Source: Limosilactobacillus oris DSM 4864 (GTDB lineage Bacteria; Bacillota; Bacilli; Lactobacillales; Lactobacillaceae). Taken from it: DNA of 64,000 bases. The stretch is from NCBI RefSeq assembly GCF_001434465.1, contig NZ_AZGE01000002.1:124001-188000 (forward strand). The letters run 5' to 3'. This document shows, in pieces, positions 55,388 through 63,144 of this stretch. The translations under genes were made by a program, and so were the position numbers. The notes under the pieces are model-generated. The model was not told the DNA's origin. It searched no databases and saw only the letters and a program-made list of their open reading frames with translations. Every line of letters begins with the position of its first letter. The stretch's first letter is position 1.

Positions 55388-56359
55388 ATGGAATTATTTG
55401 AAGAGATTGCTGCCAAGGTAAAGGGACAAAACAAGACGATCGTTTTCCCAGAGGGGGAAGACAAACGGGTCCTTGGTGCTGCTGTTCGTCTGCAACAAGA
55501 TGGTCTGCTCAAGCCAATTTTACTCGGCAAGCGGAGTGAAATTGAAGCAACTGCCAAGGAAAATGGTTGGGATATTTCTGCCCTGACGATTTTAGACCCT
55601 GCTGAGTACCCGGCAGCGGACAAGCAAGCAATGTTTGATGCTTTGCTGGAACGGCGCAAGGGCAAGAACACTCCTGAGCAGGTAGAAGAAATGCTCAAGG
55701 ACGTTAGCTATTTTGGAACCATGCTGGTTTACATGGGCAAGGCTGACGGGATGGTTTCCGGGGCGGTACACTCCACCGGTTCGACTGTTCGTCCAGCTCT
55801 GCAAATTGTAAAGACGAAGCCTGGTTCTCACCGGATTAGCGGGGCTTTCTTGATGCTCAAGGGCGACCAACGGTACATCTTTGCGGACTGTGCGATTAAC
55901 ATCGAATTAGATGCGCCAACGATGGCTGAAGTGGCCGTCCAGAGTGCCGAAACGGCTAAGCTCTTTGGGATTGACCCTAAGGTGGCTCTTCTGAGCTTCT
56001 CTACCAAGGGTTCGGCCAAGGGCGACATGGTTACCAAGGTTGCCGAAGCCACGGAGAAGGTTCATGAATTGGCACCAGACCTTGCTGCCGATGGTGAATT
56101 GCAATTCGACGCGGCCTTTGTACCGGAGGTCGGTGAATTAAAAGCACCTGATTCCAAGGTTGCCGGTCATGCCAACGTCTTTATCTTCCCAAGCTTGGAA
56201 GCTGGGAACATTGGCTACAAGATTGCCCAGCGCTTTGGTGGCTTTACCGCGGTGGGTCCAATCCTGCAAGGACTGAACGCCCCAATTGCCGATTTGTCGC
56301 GGGGCTGCAACGAGGATGACGTTTACAAGGTTGCCCTGATTACGGCAGCTCGGGCATAA
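55388..56359 (+). CDS. pta: Phosphate acetyltransferase
   Basis: Interconverts acetyl-CoA and acetyl phosphate; in heterofermentative lactobacilli it also runs toward acetyl-CoA and ethanol formation. The 323 residues show IVFPEGEDKRVLGAAVRL, KADGMVSGAVHSTGSTVRPALQIV and the C-terminal ANVFIFPSLEAGNIGYKIAQRFGG...GPILQGLNAPIADLSRGC. This is the short, single-domain Pta type. GAGGAGGT precedes the ATG. A bidirectional terminator follows. Confidence 0.97.
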   Translation: MELFEEIAAKVKGQNKTIVFPEGEDKRVLGAAVRLQQDGLLKPILLGKRSEIEATAKENGWDISALTILDPAEYPAADKQAMFDALLERRKGKNTPEQVEEMLKDVSYFGTMLVYMGKADGMVSGAVHSTGSTVRPALQIVKTKPGSHRISGAFLMLKGDQRYIFADCAINIELDAPTMAEVAVQSAETAKLFGIDPKVALLSFSTKGSAKGDMVTKVAEATEKVHELAPDLAADGELQFDAAFVPEVGELKAPDSKVAGHANVFIFPSLEAGNIGYKIAQRFGGFTAVGPILQGLNAPIADLSRGCNEDDVYKVALITAARA

Positions 56360-56377
56360 ATAATAACTAATATTTAC

Positions 56378-56418
56378 AAAGCTCAGAATTACGGAAATTA
56401 TTCCCAATTCTGAGCTTT
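56378..56418. terminator. Bidirectional terminator between pta and the TauE exporter gene
   Basis: AAAGCTCAGAATT (56378-56390) pairs perfectly with AATTCTGAGCTTT (56406-56418). Confidence 0.88.
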
Positions 56419-56436
56419 GGTGCTTTATTAATAGCG

Positions 56437-57183
56437 TTAATAGGCCTGCCAGCCTAGCACGAGGGCTAAGATGATTGCCACGGCGCCAACCACTTTTTTG
56501 ATTACTTTTTCGGGAACGTAGCGAACGATTACGGGCCCAATGTAACCACCAATAAAGAGGCCGATTAGCAATGGCCCAATCACGCTCCATTGAATTGGCA
56601 ACAGGCAGATGAACATGATTCCAGACACGCAGTTGTTGCAAAAGGAGGCAAAGTTGCGAATAGCGTTGTAGGTGGCGTACTTGCCGCCAATCACTTTTGA
56701 TAAGACCGCAATCATTAATAGTCCCGACGCGGCGCCGAAGAAACCATTGTATAAGCCAATCAGCATGACACTGAGCCAGTTGACCGTGACTATGAAAGTA
56801 CTCTGTCGTAAATTCGACCGAGGTTCCTTCTTGTTTGGTCGCAGAAGCAGGATGCCAGCTAACAGGATGAAAAAGGGAACAATCCTTTTAAAACCGGTGT
56901 TGGAACTGTGGATGAGAATCAGGGCGCCTAGGATACTTCCACCGGTGCTGATTAGGGCAACTAGGATGGCTGTTCGCCAATGATTTTTGAGTTCTCGTAG
57001 CGAGGAAATGACGGTCCCAAGCCCGGCACCAACTGTTGCGACGGTGATCGTGGCATTAGCAGTGACGGGGGCAATCCCGATTGAAATTAGGACCGGGTAT
57101 AAAGTGAGGGAGGCCATGCCGATAATTCCCGTTAATATTCCAGCTAGTAGACTCATTGATAACAAAAAAGCCGTTGAGAGCAT
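56437..57183 (-). CDS. TauE/SafE family sulfite/anion exporter
   Basis: A 248-residue membrane protein with about eight hydrophobic helices. The repeat motif GIIGMASLTLYPVLISIGIAPVTANATITVATVGAGLGTVISSL and its second copy NGFFGAASGLLMIAVLSKVIGGKYATYNAIRNFASFCNN are the TauE/SafE hallmark. Substrates in the family include sulfoacetate and sulfite; here unknown. The frame extends to 57231 but ATG 57183 follows GAGAAAGGA. The start region lies inside a terminator-like hairpin (57164-57204). Confidence 0.88.
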   Translation of the reverse strand: MLSTAFLLSMSLLAGILTGIIGMASLTLYPVLISIGIAPVTANATITVATVGAGLGTVISSLRELKNHWRTAILVALISTGGSILGALILIHSSNTGFKRIVPFFILLAGILLLRPNKKEPRSNLRQSTFIVTVNWLSVMLIGLYNGFFGAASGLLMIAVLSKVIGGKYATYNAIRNFASFCNNCVSGIMFICLLPIQWSVIGPLLIGLFIGGYIGPVIVRYVPEKVIKKVVGAVAIILALVLGWQAY

Positions 57184-57204
57184 AAAAAATCCTTTCTCAA
57201 CGGC
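57164..57204 (-). promoter_or_regulatory. Terminator-like hairpin with RBS and start codon in its loop
   Basis: On the reverse strand GCCGTTGAGA pairs perfectly with TCTCAACGGC (57195-57204 and 57170-57179 on the window), followed by six T. The 15-base loop AAGGATTTTTTATGC contains the Shine-Dalgarno and ATG of the TauE/SafE gene, so the stem closes over codons 1-5. Confidence 0.7.
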
Positions 57205-57320
57205 ACAATTTTGTTTCGGGTACGCCTGCACTTACCGATTAATTTAATTCTCCAATAGCATAGCCAGTTCCCGTTGGAATGTCAACCCAGTCTTAGAAAG
57301 TCCGGGGCGATAGCTGTCCT

Positions 57321-57349
57321 TTGTGTTCCCATTACCGATAGGCTACAAT
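57321..57349 (+). promoter_or_regulatory. tsaE promoter
   Basis: TTGTGT (57321-57326), 17-base spacer, TACAAT (57344-57349). Confidence 0.7.
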
Positions 57350-57383
57350 AGGGACAAGCAATAACTTTACTGAGGTGAGTACA

Positions 57384-57842
57384 ATGCAGACAGTTGAAAT
57401 GGACAGCCGGGAGGCCACGATTGCGCTGGGCAAAGCGATTGGCGCACAGCTGGCCGCTGGCGATGTCCTGGTGCTCGATGGTGACCTGGGTGCTGGCAAG
57501 ACCACTTTTACCAAGGGCCTGGCCCAAGGATTGGCGATTCCGGATATCATCAAGAGCCCGACCTTTACGATCATCCACGAATACCACGATGGGCGCCTGC
57601 CCCTTTACCACATGGATGCCTACCGCCTGGAAAACGGTGGTGGCGAAGACCTGGGTTTGGAAGAATACTTTGACAGCGATGGGGTCAGTGTTGTTGAATG
57701 GGCTGAATTTGTTGAGGATGAATTGCCAGACGACTTTTTAGCGATTCATTTTAAGCGGACGGCCGACGAAAATAAGCGGGTCCTGGAATTTGAACCCCAC
57801 GGGGCCCACTTCCAAAAGCTGCTAGCTGATGTGGTGGCTTAA
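57384..57842 (+). CDS. tsaE: tRNA threonylcarbamoyladenosine biosynthesis ATPase TsaE
   Basis: The ATPase that resets the TsaB-TsaD complex making t6A37 in tRNA. The 152-residue P-loop protein has VLDGDLGAGKTTFTKGLAQGL (Walker A), IKSPTFTIIHEY and YHMDAYRLE, plus VVEWAEF. GTG 57375 is in frame but sits within TGAGGTGA; ATG 57384 is chosen. It is directly followed by an acetyltransferase gene (TAAATG). The usual tsaB-rimI neighbours are not here, although the adjacent GNAT resembles such an arrangement. Confidence 0.95.
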   Translation: MQTVEMDSREATIALGKAIGAQLAAGDVLVLDGDLGAGKTTFTKGLAQGLAIPDIIKSPTFTIIHEYHDGRLPLYHMDAYRLENGGGEDLGLEEYFDSDGVSVVEWAEFVEDELPDDFLAIHFKRTADENKRVLEFEPHGAHFQKLLADVVA

Positions 57843-58328
57843 ATGGCTGATGAAGTGCACATCAAACTGGCGACGGCCGACGATGCGGCAAAGGTCCTCG
57901 ACTTCCTCCGCCAAGCAGCTACGGAGAGCGATGCCGTATTAATTCCGCACCTGGCCGATGTAACAGCAGAGCAGGAACGCCGCAATATTGAAATGATTAA
58001 CAGTTTTGACGACTGTGTGATCATGCTGGCAATGTTAGGAAACCAGCCAATTGGGATTGTGACGGTCATGGTCTTGGAAAAGCAGCCGAATGCTGGCGAA
58101 CTCGGCGTAGTGGTTGCTAAACCATACTGGCGCAATGGTATTGGCCAACTATTAGTGGGGGAGGCCGAATACTGGTTCCAGAATTACAGCAGCCTCCAGC
58201 GGCTGGTGCTGACGGTATTTGCTGAAAACGTTCCGGCAATCCGCCTCTACCAAAAACTCGGCTTCCGGCAAACCGGGCAACACCGGGACGGCCAGCGGAA
58301 AGTCTTAGAAATGGAATACCAAAATTAG
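57843..58328 (+). CDS. GNAT family N-acetyltransferase
   Basis: A 161-residue acetyl-CoA-dependent transferase: IKLATADDAAKVLDFLRQA at the N-terminus, the acetyl-CoA loop VVVAKPYWRNGIGQLLVGEAEYWF (motif A, R/Q-x-x-G-x-G/A) and LTVFAENVPAIRLYQKLGFRQTGQHRDG. The acceptor is unknown. The pattern is closer to general RimJ/RimL-like or SpeG-like acetyltransferases than to RimI. It begins one base after the tsaE stop, so is translationally coupled, and ends in repeat copy F. Confidence 0.9.
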   Translation: MADEVHIKLATADDAAKVLDFLRQAATESDAVLIPHLADVTAEQERRNIEMINSFDDCVIMLAMLGNQPIGIVTVMVLEKQPNAGELGVVVAKPYWRNGIGQLLVGEAEYWFQNYSSLQRLVLTVFAENVPAIRLYQKLGFRQTGQHRDGQRKVLEMEYQN

Positions 58329-58339
58329 GAAAACGAGAG

Positions 58340-58516
58340 AGTGAGAAAAGACACCCAAAATCGGCTAGCAAGCTGATTTTGGGTGTTTGTCTTTCGACGC
58401 GCAGCTAGCCTATTTAGGTTGGTCAAATGCTGATTGATCAGCGTTTGAACTGCCAGCCACTGCGTTGTTGCATTTTTATCTTTAGAATAGTAAAAAGACT
58501 GAGTTAATTCTCAGTC
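58340..58516 (+). repeat. Dispersed intergenic repeat, copy F (full length), with two terminators
   Basis: Blocks in order: GAGTGAGAAAAG; hairpin ACACCCAAAATC...GATTTTGGGTGT (58351-58386); TTTGTCTTTCGACGCGCAGCTAGCC; TATTTAGGTTGGTCAAATGCTGATT; GATCAGCGTTTGAACTGCCAGCC; CTGCGTTGTTGC; ATCTTTAGAATAGTAAA; hairpin GACTGAG-N6-CTCAGTC (58497-58516). It separates the convergent GNAT and PAS genes and gives each a terminator. It is nearly the reverse complement of copy C. Confidence 0.75.
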
Positions 58517-58574
58517 CCTCGTGGTAGGTACGAATGTTTGACAATATCACGTGACCGCCCTGGAAGCTGAGGGG

Positions 58575-58997
58575 CTAGTGGCGGTTAAACATCTGCTTGA
58601 TGTTCCGCAAGAAGGAACCCCGTTCCTGCATGTCGTCGACCGGCTGGGTGACTTCAACGCAGCCGATGTACTTGCCCTGGTCGTCGTGCAGGGCGTAGAA
58701 GGCGATGCTAATGGGACGCTTGTGGTAGTGAATCAGGATCTTGATGGAATCACGGTCACCACTGTGCATTTCATGCAAAACCTGCTTGACCCGTCCCTGG
58801 CTGTGGCCGGGTTGAACCTCCAAGACGTGCTTGCCGAGGTCATCATCGGTTCGTTTGAATAATCGGTGCCGGTTTGCCGATGACCAGCGGACAATGTCGT
58901 TTTCGTCAATGAAGTCGAATTCGACCGGGATCGTAGTAAAAATGGCGTTGAGCTGGGTGGTCGTTAAGGCCCCGCCATGTAATGGAATTTCTGCCAT
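58575..58997 (-). CDS. PAS domain protein (DUF438-like sensor fragment)
   Basis: A 140-residue single PAS-like domain: LTTTQLNAIFTTIPVEFDFIDENDIVRWSSANRHRLFKRTDDDLGKHVLEVQPGHSQGRVKQVLHEMHSGDRDSIKILIHYHKRPISIAFYALHDDQGKYIGCVEVTQPVDDMQ. The FDFIDENDIVRW...GKHVLEVQPGHS pattern matches the C-terminal PAS part of DUF438 proteins, here without the hemerythrin-like N-terminal half. A ligand (haem, flavin or none) cannot be told. ATG 59006 is nearly on the AAAGGAG site, so 58997 is preferred. Downstream of the exonuclease gene by 23 bases. Confidence 0.82.
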   Translation of the reverse strand: MAEIPLHGGALTTTQLNAIFTTIPVEFDFIDENDIVRWSSANRHRLFKRTDDDLGKHVLEVQPGHSQGRVKQVLHEMHSGDRDSIKILIHYHKRPISIAFYALHDDQGKYIGCVEVTQPVDDMQERGSFLRNIKQMFNRH

Positions 58998-59020
58998 CGT
59001 AATCATTCTCCTTTATTATT

Positions 59021-59557
59021 CTAGCCAACCATCTTGATGAACGGCCGCAGGCGCTGGCTACCAAAGTGCTGTCCCTGGTACAGCAGGATATTAGCGCAGG
59101 CCTGCGCGTCATCGAGTGCGTTGTGGTGGTGATGCAAGTCAATGTTGAGGGCATCGCAGACTGTGTTGAGCTTGTAGTTGCTCAAACCCGGTAAAAGCCG
59201 CCGGCTGCTGACAACGGTGTCCAATGTTTGGTAGGCTGGCGGCTCAATTCCGTAGTGCTCAAGGGTGCTCTTGAGGACCCCGTTATCAAAGCGGTTGTTA
59301 TGGGCAATTACCAGCTTTTCGGGGGTGTAGAAGCCCTTGATGTGTTCCCAAACCTCGGGGAAGGTGGGAGCGTCAGCGACATCGCGTTCGTGGATGCCAT
59401 GAATTTGGACGTTGCGCCAGAAGAATGGGGTTTGGGGGTTGATGAGGGTGTAGAACTCATCGGCAATTTGATTGTCACGGACAATGGTCAGGGCGAGTGA
59501 GCAGGCACTATAACGTTTCGCACTGGCCGTCTCAAAGTCCATTGCAATAAAATTCAT
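59021..59557 (-). CDS. DEDDh 3'-5' exonuclease (DnaQ/PolC epsilon-like)
   Basis: A 178-residue nuclease: ExoI FIAMDFETAS (Asp and Glu), ExoII IAHNNRFDNGVL and ExoIII HNALDDAQACANILL supply the DEDDh acidic residues and His. It is a stand-alone protein, not fused to a polymerase, and may act in DNA repair or RNA trimming. The ATG follows AGGAGGCAG. It is likely co-transcribed with the PAS protein gene. Confidence 0.9.
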   Translation of the reverse strand: MNFIAMDFETASAKRYSACSLALTIVRDNQIADEFYTLINPQTPFFWRNVQIHGIHERDVADAPTFPEVWEHIKGFYTPEKLVIAHNNRFDNGVLKSTLEHYGIEPPAYQTLDTVVSSRRLLPGLSNYKLNTVCDALNIDLHHHHNALDDAQACANILLYQGQHFGSQRLRPFIKMVG

Positions 59558-59677
59558 TCAATTCTGCCTCCTTAGTAGACCGTTAATAGCTTAATTGTAC
59601 AAATGGCCGCCTGCTTTTGCAATTAAATGATACAATATCAGGGTAAGCAAATTTATGAACTAGGATGAGGAATAATA

Positions 59678-60571
59678 ATGGCTAATATGATGACAGAGTT
59701 CCCGGAGATTGAAATCAAGCAGGACGAACCGTTAATGCACTACACGTATACCCACACTGGTGGTCCGGCTGATTGGCTGGCCTTCCCTAAAAATGTGGAA
59801 GAGGTCCAGACACTGGTGGCTTATGCTAATGACCACCAGTTACCGCTGACCGTGCTTGGCAACGCCAGCAACTTGATTGTTCGTGATGGTGGAATCGAGG
59901 GCCTGACACTGATTTTGACGCGGATGAATAAAATCAGTGTGTCGGGTAACCGGGTCACTGCCCAGGCCGGCGCCGCCTACATTGAGACCACAATTGCGGC
60001 CCGGGACCACAGTCTGACTGGGCTAGAATTTGCAGCTGGGATTCCTGGCAGTATCGGTGGGGCCATCTTTATGAATGCTGGGGCCTACGGTGGTGAAACC
60101 AAGGAGGTCGTGGAGAGTGCCACCGTGCTGCTGCCCGACGGCACGGTTAAACGGCTGAATAATGAAGAATTAGACTTTGGCTACCGGCACAGCAGTGTGC
60201 AGGATAACCATGGGGTCGTGCTCGACGCCACCTTTAGTCTCCAACCCGGTGACCACGATGAAATCGCCGCAAAGATGGATGAATTAAACGCCCGTCGCGC
60301 TGCTAAACAGCCCCTGGACCTGCCATCCTGCGGGAGTGTTTTCAAACGACCCACGGGCTACTTTGCCGGTAAGCTGATTCATGACGCGGGCCTGCAGGGG
60401 TATACGGCAGGTGGTGCCCAGGTATCGACCAAGCACGCTGGCTTTATCGTTAATATTGACCACGGAACCGCGAATGATTACGTGGCGGTGATCCACCACG
60501 TCCAGCAAACGGTCAAGGAAAAGTTCGGCGTGAGCCTGCAAACTGAAGTCCGAATTATTGGCCGCAATTAG
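59678..60571 (+). CDS. murB: UDP-N-acetylenolpyruvoylglucosamine reductase
   Basis: NADPH- and FAD-dependent reduction that makes UDP-MurNAc for peptidoglycan. The 297 residues show the FAD-binding [40 protein letters not shown], the catalytic Ser region [19 protein letters not shown] and [16 protein letters not shown]. The length and missing YxxxN loop fit type II MurB. ATG 59678 follows AGGATGAGGA. Convergent with the DUF1361 gene, with a terminator between. Confidence 0.96.
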   Translation: MANMMTEFPEIEIKQDEPLMHYTYTHTGGPADWLAFPKNVEEVQTLVAYANDHQLPLTVLGNASNLIVRDGGIEGLTLILTRMNKISVSGNRVTAQAGAAYIETTIAARDHSLTGLEFAAGIPGSIGGAIFMNAGAYGGETKEVVESATVLLPDGTVKRLNNEELDFGYRHSSVQDNHGVVLDATFSLQPGDHDEIAAKMDELNARRAAKQPLDLPSCGSVFKRPTGYFAGKLIHDAGLQGYTAGGAQVSTKHAGFIVNIDHGTANDYVAVIHHVQQTVKEKFGVSLQTEVRIIGRN

Positions 60572-60621
60572 ATAACAATCAAGTGCGACGGCTGACCATT
60601 ATGGCAGCCGGTCGCTAGCAA

Positions 60622-60667
60622 AAATGACCCCCAGGACCTGGCTTTTGCCCGGTTCTGGGGGTCATTT
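60622..60667. terminator. Bidirectional terminator between murB and the DUF1361 gene
   Basis: AAATGACCCCCAG pairs with CTGGGGGTCATTT. A second hairpin (CGGCTG...CAGCCG, about 60589-60610) lies just upstream. Confidence 0.88.
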
Positions 60668-60687
60668 AGCTTAAAATATGTCGGGAG

Positions 60688-61347
60688 TTAGATCATTTTG
60701 CTTGCCTGCTGGGTAAGTTTGAGGAGCCAGTAGACAATCAGCTGCATTCCCGTCAGGATTAAAATAAATTCCACCGTCGGCCAGGACCAGATCCCCCAGA
60801 GCTGCTTGAAAAACCAGGAGGGGGTAAACAGGAGGTAGATGGAGTGGAGGCGCAAAAAGCGGCCGATGTAAATGCCCGTGCTGGCGGTCAGCATGAAGAG
60901 GACGAGCCAGCAGTATTGGAGGCGGGGATGGTGCGGGCTGGTCAATTGGGTGAGCTGACGGGTGGTATGGTCGAGGCTGATGGTACCGAGAATCAGACAG
61001 GAAAGCGCGCAGACCAGCATCATGGCAAAAATCAGCCACATGACCGGGTCGGTTTTGAGAATCCCGGTGACGTTGGTGTGGGGATGGAGCCATGAGAGGT
61101 GGAAGAGGTCCGTCGAAACGTAGGGTGCGTTAGGATAAAAGAGGAGCCAGATGACTAAAAGCACCCAGAAGGCCAACGCGCGGCGGTCATTGAATCGGCG
61201 CAGCAGCATCCCGATTTCAATTGGCAGGTAGCCTAGAAAGGTGTTGAAAGCCATGAAATCATAGGGTGGTTTGACGAAGACTGCTAATAAGATTATCAAG
61301 GACCAGAAATAAAGCCGGATAAGCCAGCAGAAAGTGGACTGTTTCAT
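60688..61347 (-). CDS. DUF1361 family membrane protein
   Basis: A 219-residue, about seven-TM protein. NTFLGYLPIEIGMLLRRF and LVIWLLFYPNAPYVSTDLFHLSWL are the conserved DUF1361 motifs, the second with the characteristic PNAPY and TD-HL residues. Function unknown. It lies divergent from cdaA with about 100 bases between. The start ATG (61347) follows GGGAGCATCC. Confidence 0.85.
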   Translation of the reverse strand: MKQSTFCWLIRLYFWSLIILLAVFVKPPYDFMAFNTFLGYLPIEIGMLLRRFNDRRALAFWVLLVIWLLFYPNAPYVSTDLFHLSWLHPHTNVTGILKTDPVMWLIFAMMLVCALSCLILGTISLDHTTRQLTQLTSPHHPRLQYCWLVLFMLTASTGIYIGRFLRLHSIYLLFTPSWFFKQLWGIWSWPTVEFILILTGMQLIVYWLLKLTQQASKMI

Positions 61348-61448
61348 AAGGATGCTCCCTTTGCTAAGTTGATACTTCCAGGATAACAGATTTTTATCCC
61401 TTAAAATGATATAATATGAACGTGAATTTAGAGGATGGTGAAGATGCT

Positions 61449-62300
61449 ATGCAGTTTATTGTTTCACTTCTGACGTGGCAAAACTTAATTCGCCTGATTG
61501 ATATCCTCGTAATCTGGTTTTTGATTTATGAATTGCTGATCTTAATTCGGGGGACCCGGGCGGTCCAGCTCTTCCGCGGGATTCTGATAATTATCCTGGT
61601 AAAGGTAGTCAGCTGGTATGTCGGGTTGAGTACCGTTTCCTGGCTGATGGATCAGGTCATTAACTGGGGGGTAATTGCGATTGTGATTATCTTCCAGCCA
61701 GAAATTCGGCGGGGACTTGAGCACTTAGGACGCGGGTCGTTCTTTACCGCTCACCAGACGACTAACGAAACGGAAGAAGAGTTGATCAAGCAGCTGGACC
61801 AGGCAATCCAGTATATGTCAAAGCGGCGGATTGGGGCGCTGATCAGTATCCAGATGAATACTGGCCTGGAAGAATATATTGAAACCGGGATTCCGCTGGA
61901 CGCCGATATTTCTGGGGCCCTGCTGATCAACACCTTTATCCCTAATACACCGCTGCACGACGGGGCGGTCATCATCAAGGATAACCGGATTGCCGTCGCG
62001 GCCGCCTACCTTCCCCTCTCGGACAGCAAGCTGATTCCCAAGGAACTGGGAACCCGGCACCGGGCCGCGGTCGGAATCAGCGAGGTGACGGACGCCCTCA
62101 CGATTGTAATTTCTGAGGAAACGGGTGAAGTTTCCATCACCAAGGATAATGAATTGATTCGCAACATGTCGCAGAGTGACTACCTGAAGTTCCTGCGGGC
62201 CCAGCTCTACAAGCACGAGCCCCAGCACAGGGATAATTTGCTGACTAAGCTCTATGCAAAGTTTGGACGTCGGGGAGGTGGCCGTCATGAACAGAAATAA
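61449..62300 (+). CDS. cdaA: Diadenylate cyclase CdaA
   Basis: Makes cyclic di-AMP from two ATP at the membrane. The 283-residue protein has three N-terminal helices (about 8-75) and a DAC domain with the catalytic DGA (PLHDGAVIIKDNRIAVAAAYLPLS) and RHR (LGTRHRAAVGISE). The frame is open from 61416; ATG 61449 is preferred because it begins the family's MQF-type N-terminus after GGTGAAG. It overlaps cdaR by 14 bases. c-di-AMP would control potassium uptake such as the KimA-type importer at 9.1 kb. Confidence 0.96.
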   Translation: MQFIVSLLTWQNLIRLIDILVIWFLIYELLILIRGTRAVQLFRGILIIILVKVVSWYVGLSTVSWLMDQVINWGVIAIVIIFQPEIRRGLEHLGRGSFFTAHQTTNETEEELIKQLDQAIQYMSKRRIGALISIQMNTGLEEYIETGIPLDADISGALLINTFIPNTPLHDGAVIIKDNRIAVAAAYLPLSDSKLIPKELGTRHRAAVGISEVTDALTIVISEETGEVSITKDNELIRNMSQSDYLKFLRAQLYKHEPQHRDNLLTKLYAKFGRRGGGRHEQK

Positions 62301-63132
62301 TGATGGAATCTTTAGCCGACGGTGGGTGCTGCGCTTGCTCTCGCTGATCCTGGCGATTTTCCTGTTTATTTACGTGAACGGGAGCAAAAACGGTTTTCTC
62401 CGGCAAAACACCCGGGATAGCAATGAAAATAGTGCCTTGATGTCCAACCGGACAGCTAGCATTCGAATGCCGCTCAACATTACGGTTGATAACGACCGCT
62501 ACGTTGTGACCGGCTACCCCCAGTACGTGAAGGTTAAGGTCAGCGGGCCGTCCGCCTTAGTCACGACGACGAGCAATACCCAGAATTTTCGGGTGTATGC
62601 TGACCTGAATGATCTCGCACCAGGTGAACATCGGGTGGCGGTGAAGACCAGCGGCCTTAATTCAGACTTGCACGCGGTGACCGAGCCACGGTATATTAAG
62701 GTTAATATCCAGCCCCGCAAGACAATCAATATGCGGGTGGACGTCCGGTTGAGCAACCACGACCTCGAAAATGGCTATACGGTTGGCCGCCCACGGATTG
62801 ATACTGACGTGGTCCAGGTAACTGGCTCGCGGGAAGAGGTCAACCGGGTCAGCCGGGTAATTGCTTTCGTGGCAGTTCCAAATGACGCTAAGGGAACCTT
62901 CCAACGGCAGGTGACCCTGCAGGCGGTTGATAAGAACGGCCAGACGCTGAACGTGGTTATCATGCCGAAGGTAACTGGCGTCACGATTCCAGTTAGCCGG
63001 GGGAATGATTCAGCATCGAGCAGCGACAGCACAAGCGACTCCCGGTCGAGCAATTCAGCTTCGACTAGCCGGGGAAATAATCAGACTGCTGACAGCGATG
63101 CCGACAGCAGTTCGTATTCAACAAACGATTAA
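62287..63132 (+). CDS. cdaR: CdaR, YbbR-domain regulator of CdaA
   Basis: A 281-residue extracytoplasmic regulator with one N-terminal helix (about 12-30, WVLRLLSLILAIFLFIYVNGS) and YbbR repeats (VKVSGPSALVTTT..., VQVTGSREEVNRVSRV). The last 45 residues are a Ser/Asp/Asn-rich, low-complexity tail, possibly wall-spanning. ATG 62287 follows GGGGAGGTGG; the frame's earlier ATG lies inside cdaA. cdaA-cdaR-glmM is a conserved operon. Confidence 0.93.
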   Translation: MNRNNDGIFSRRWVLRLLSLILAIFLFIYVNGSKNGFLRQNTRDSNENSALMSNRTASIRMPLNITVDNDRYVVTGYPQYVKVKVSGPSALVTTTSNTQNFRVYADLNDLAPGEHRVAVKTSGLNSDLHAVTEPRYIKVNIQPRKTINMRVDVRLSNHDLENGYTVGRPRIDTDVVQVTGSREEVNRVSRVIAFVAVPNDAKGTFQRQVTLQAVDKNGQTLNVVIMPKVTGVTIPVSRGNDSASSSDSTSDSRSSNSASTSRGNNQTADSDADSSSYSTND

Positions 63133-63144
63133 AGGAGAAAAATG

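Noticed and set aside
58551-58862. Forward 103-codon open frame opposite the PAS gene
   Set aside because: Antisense shadow of a gene with clear PAS motifs; no RBS.
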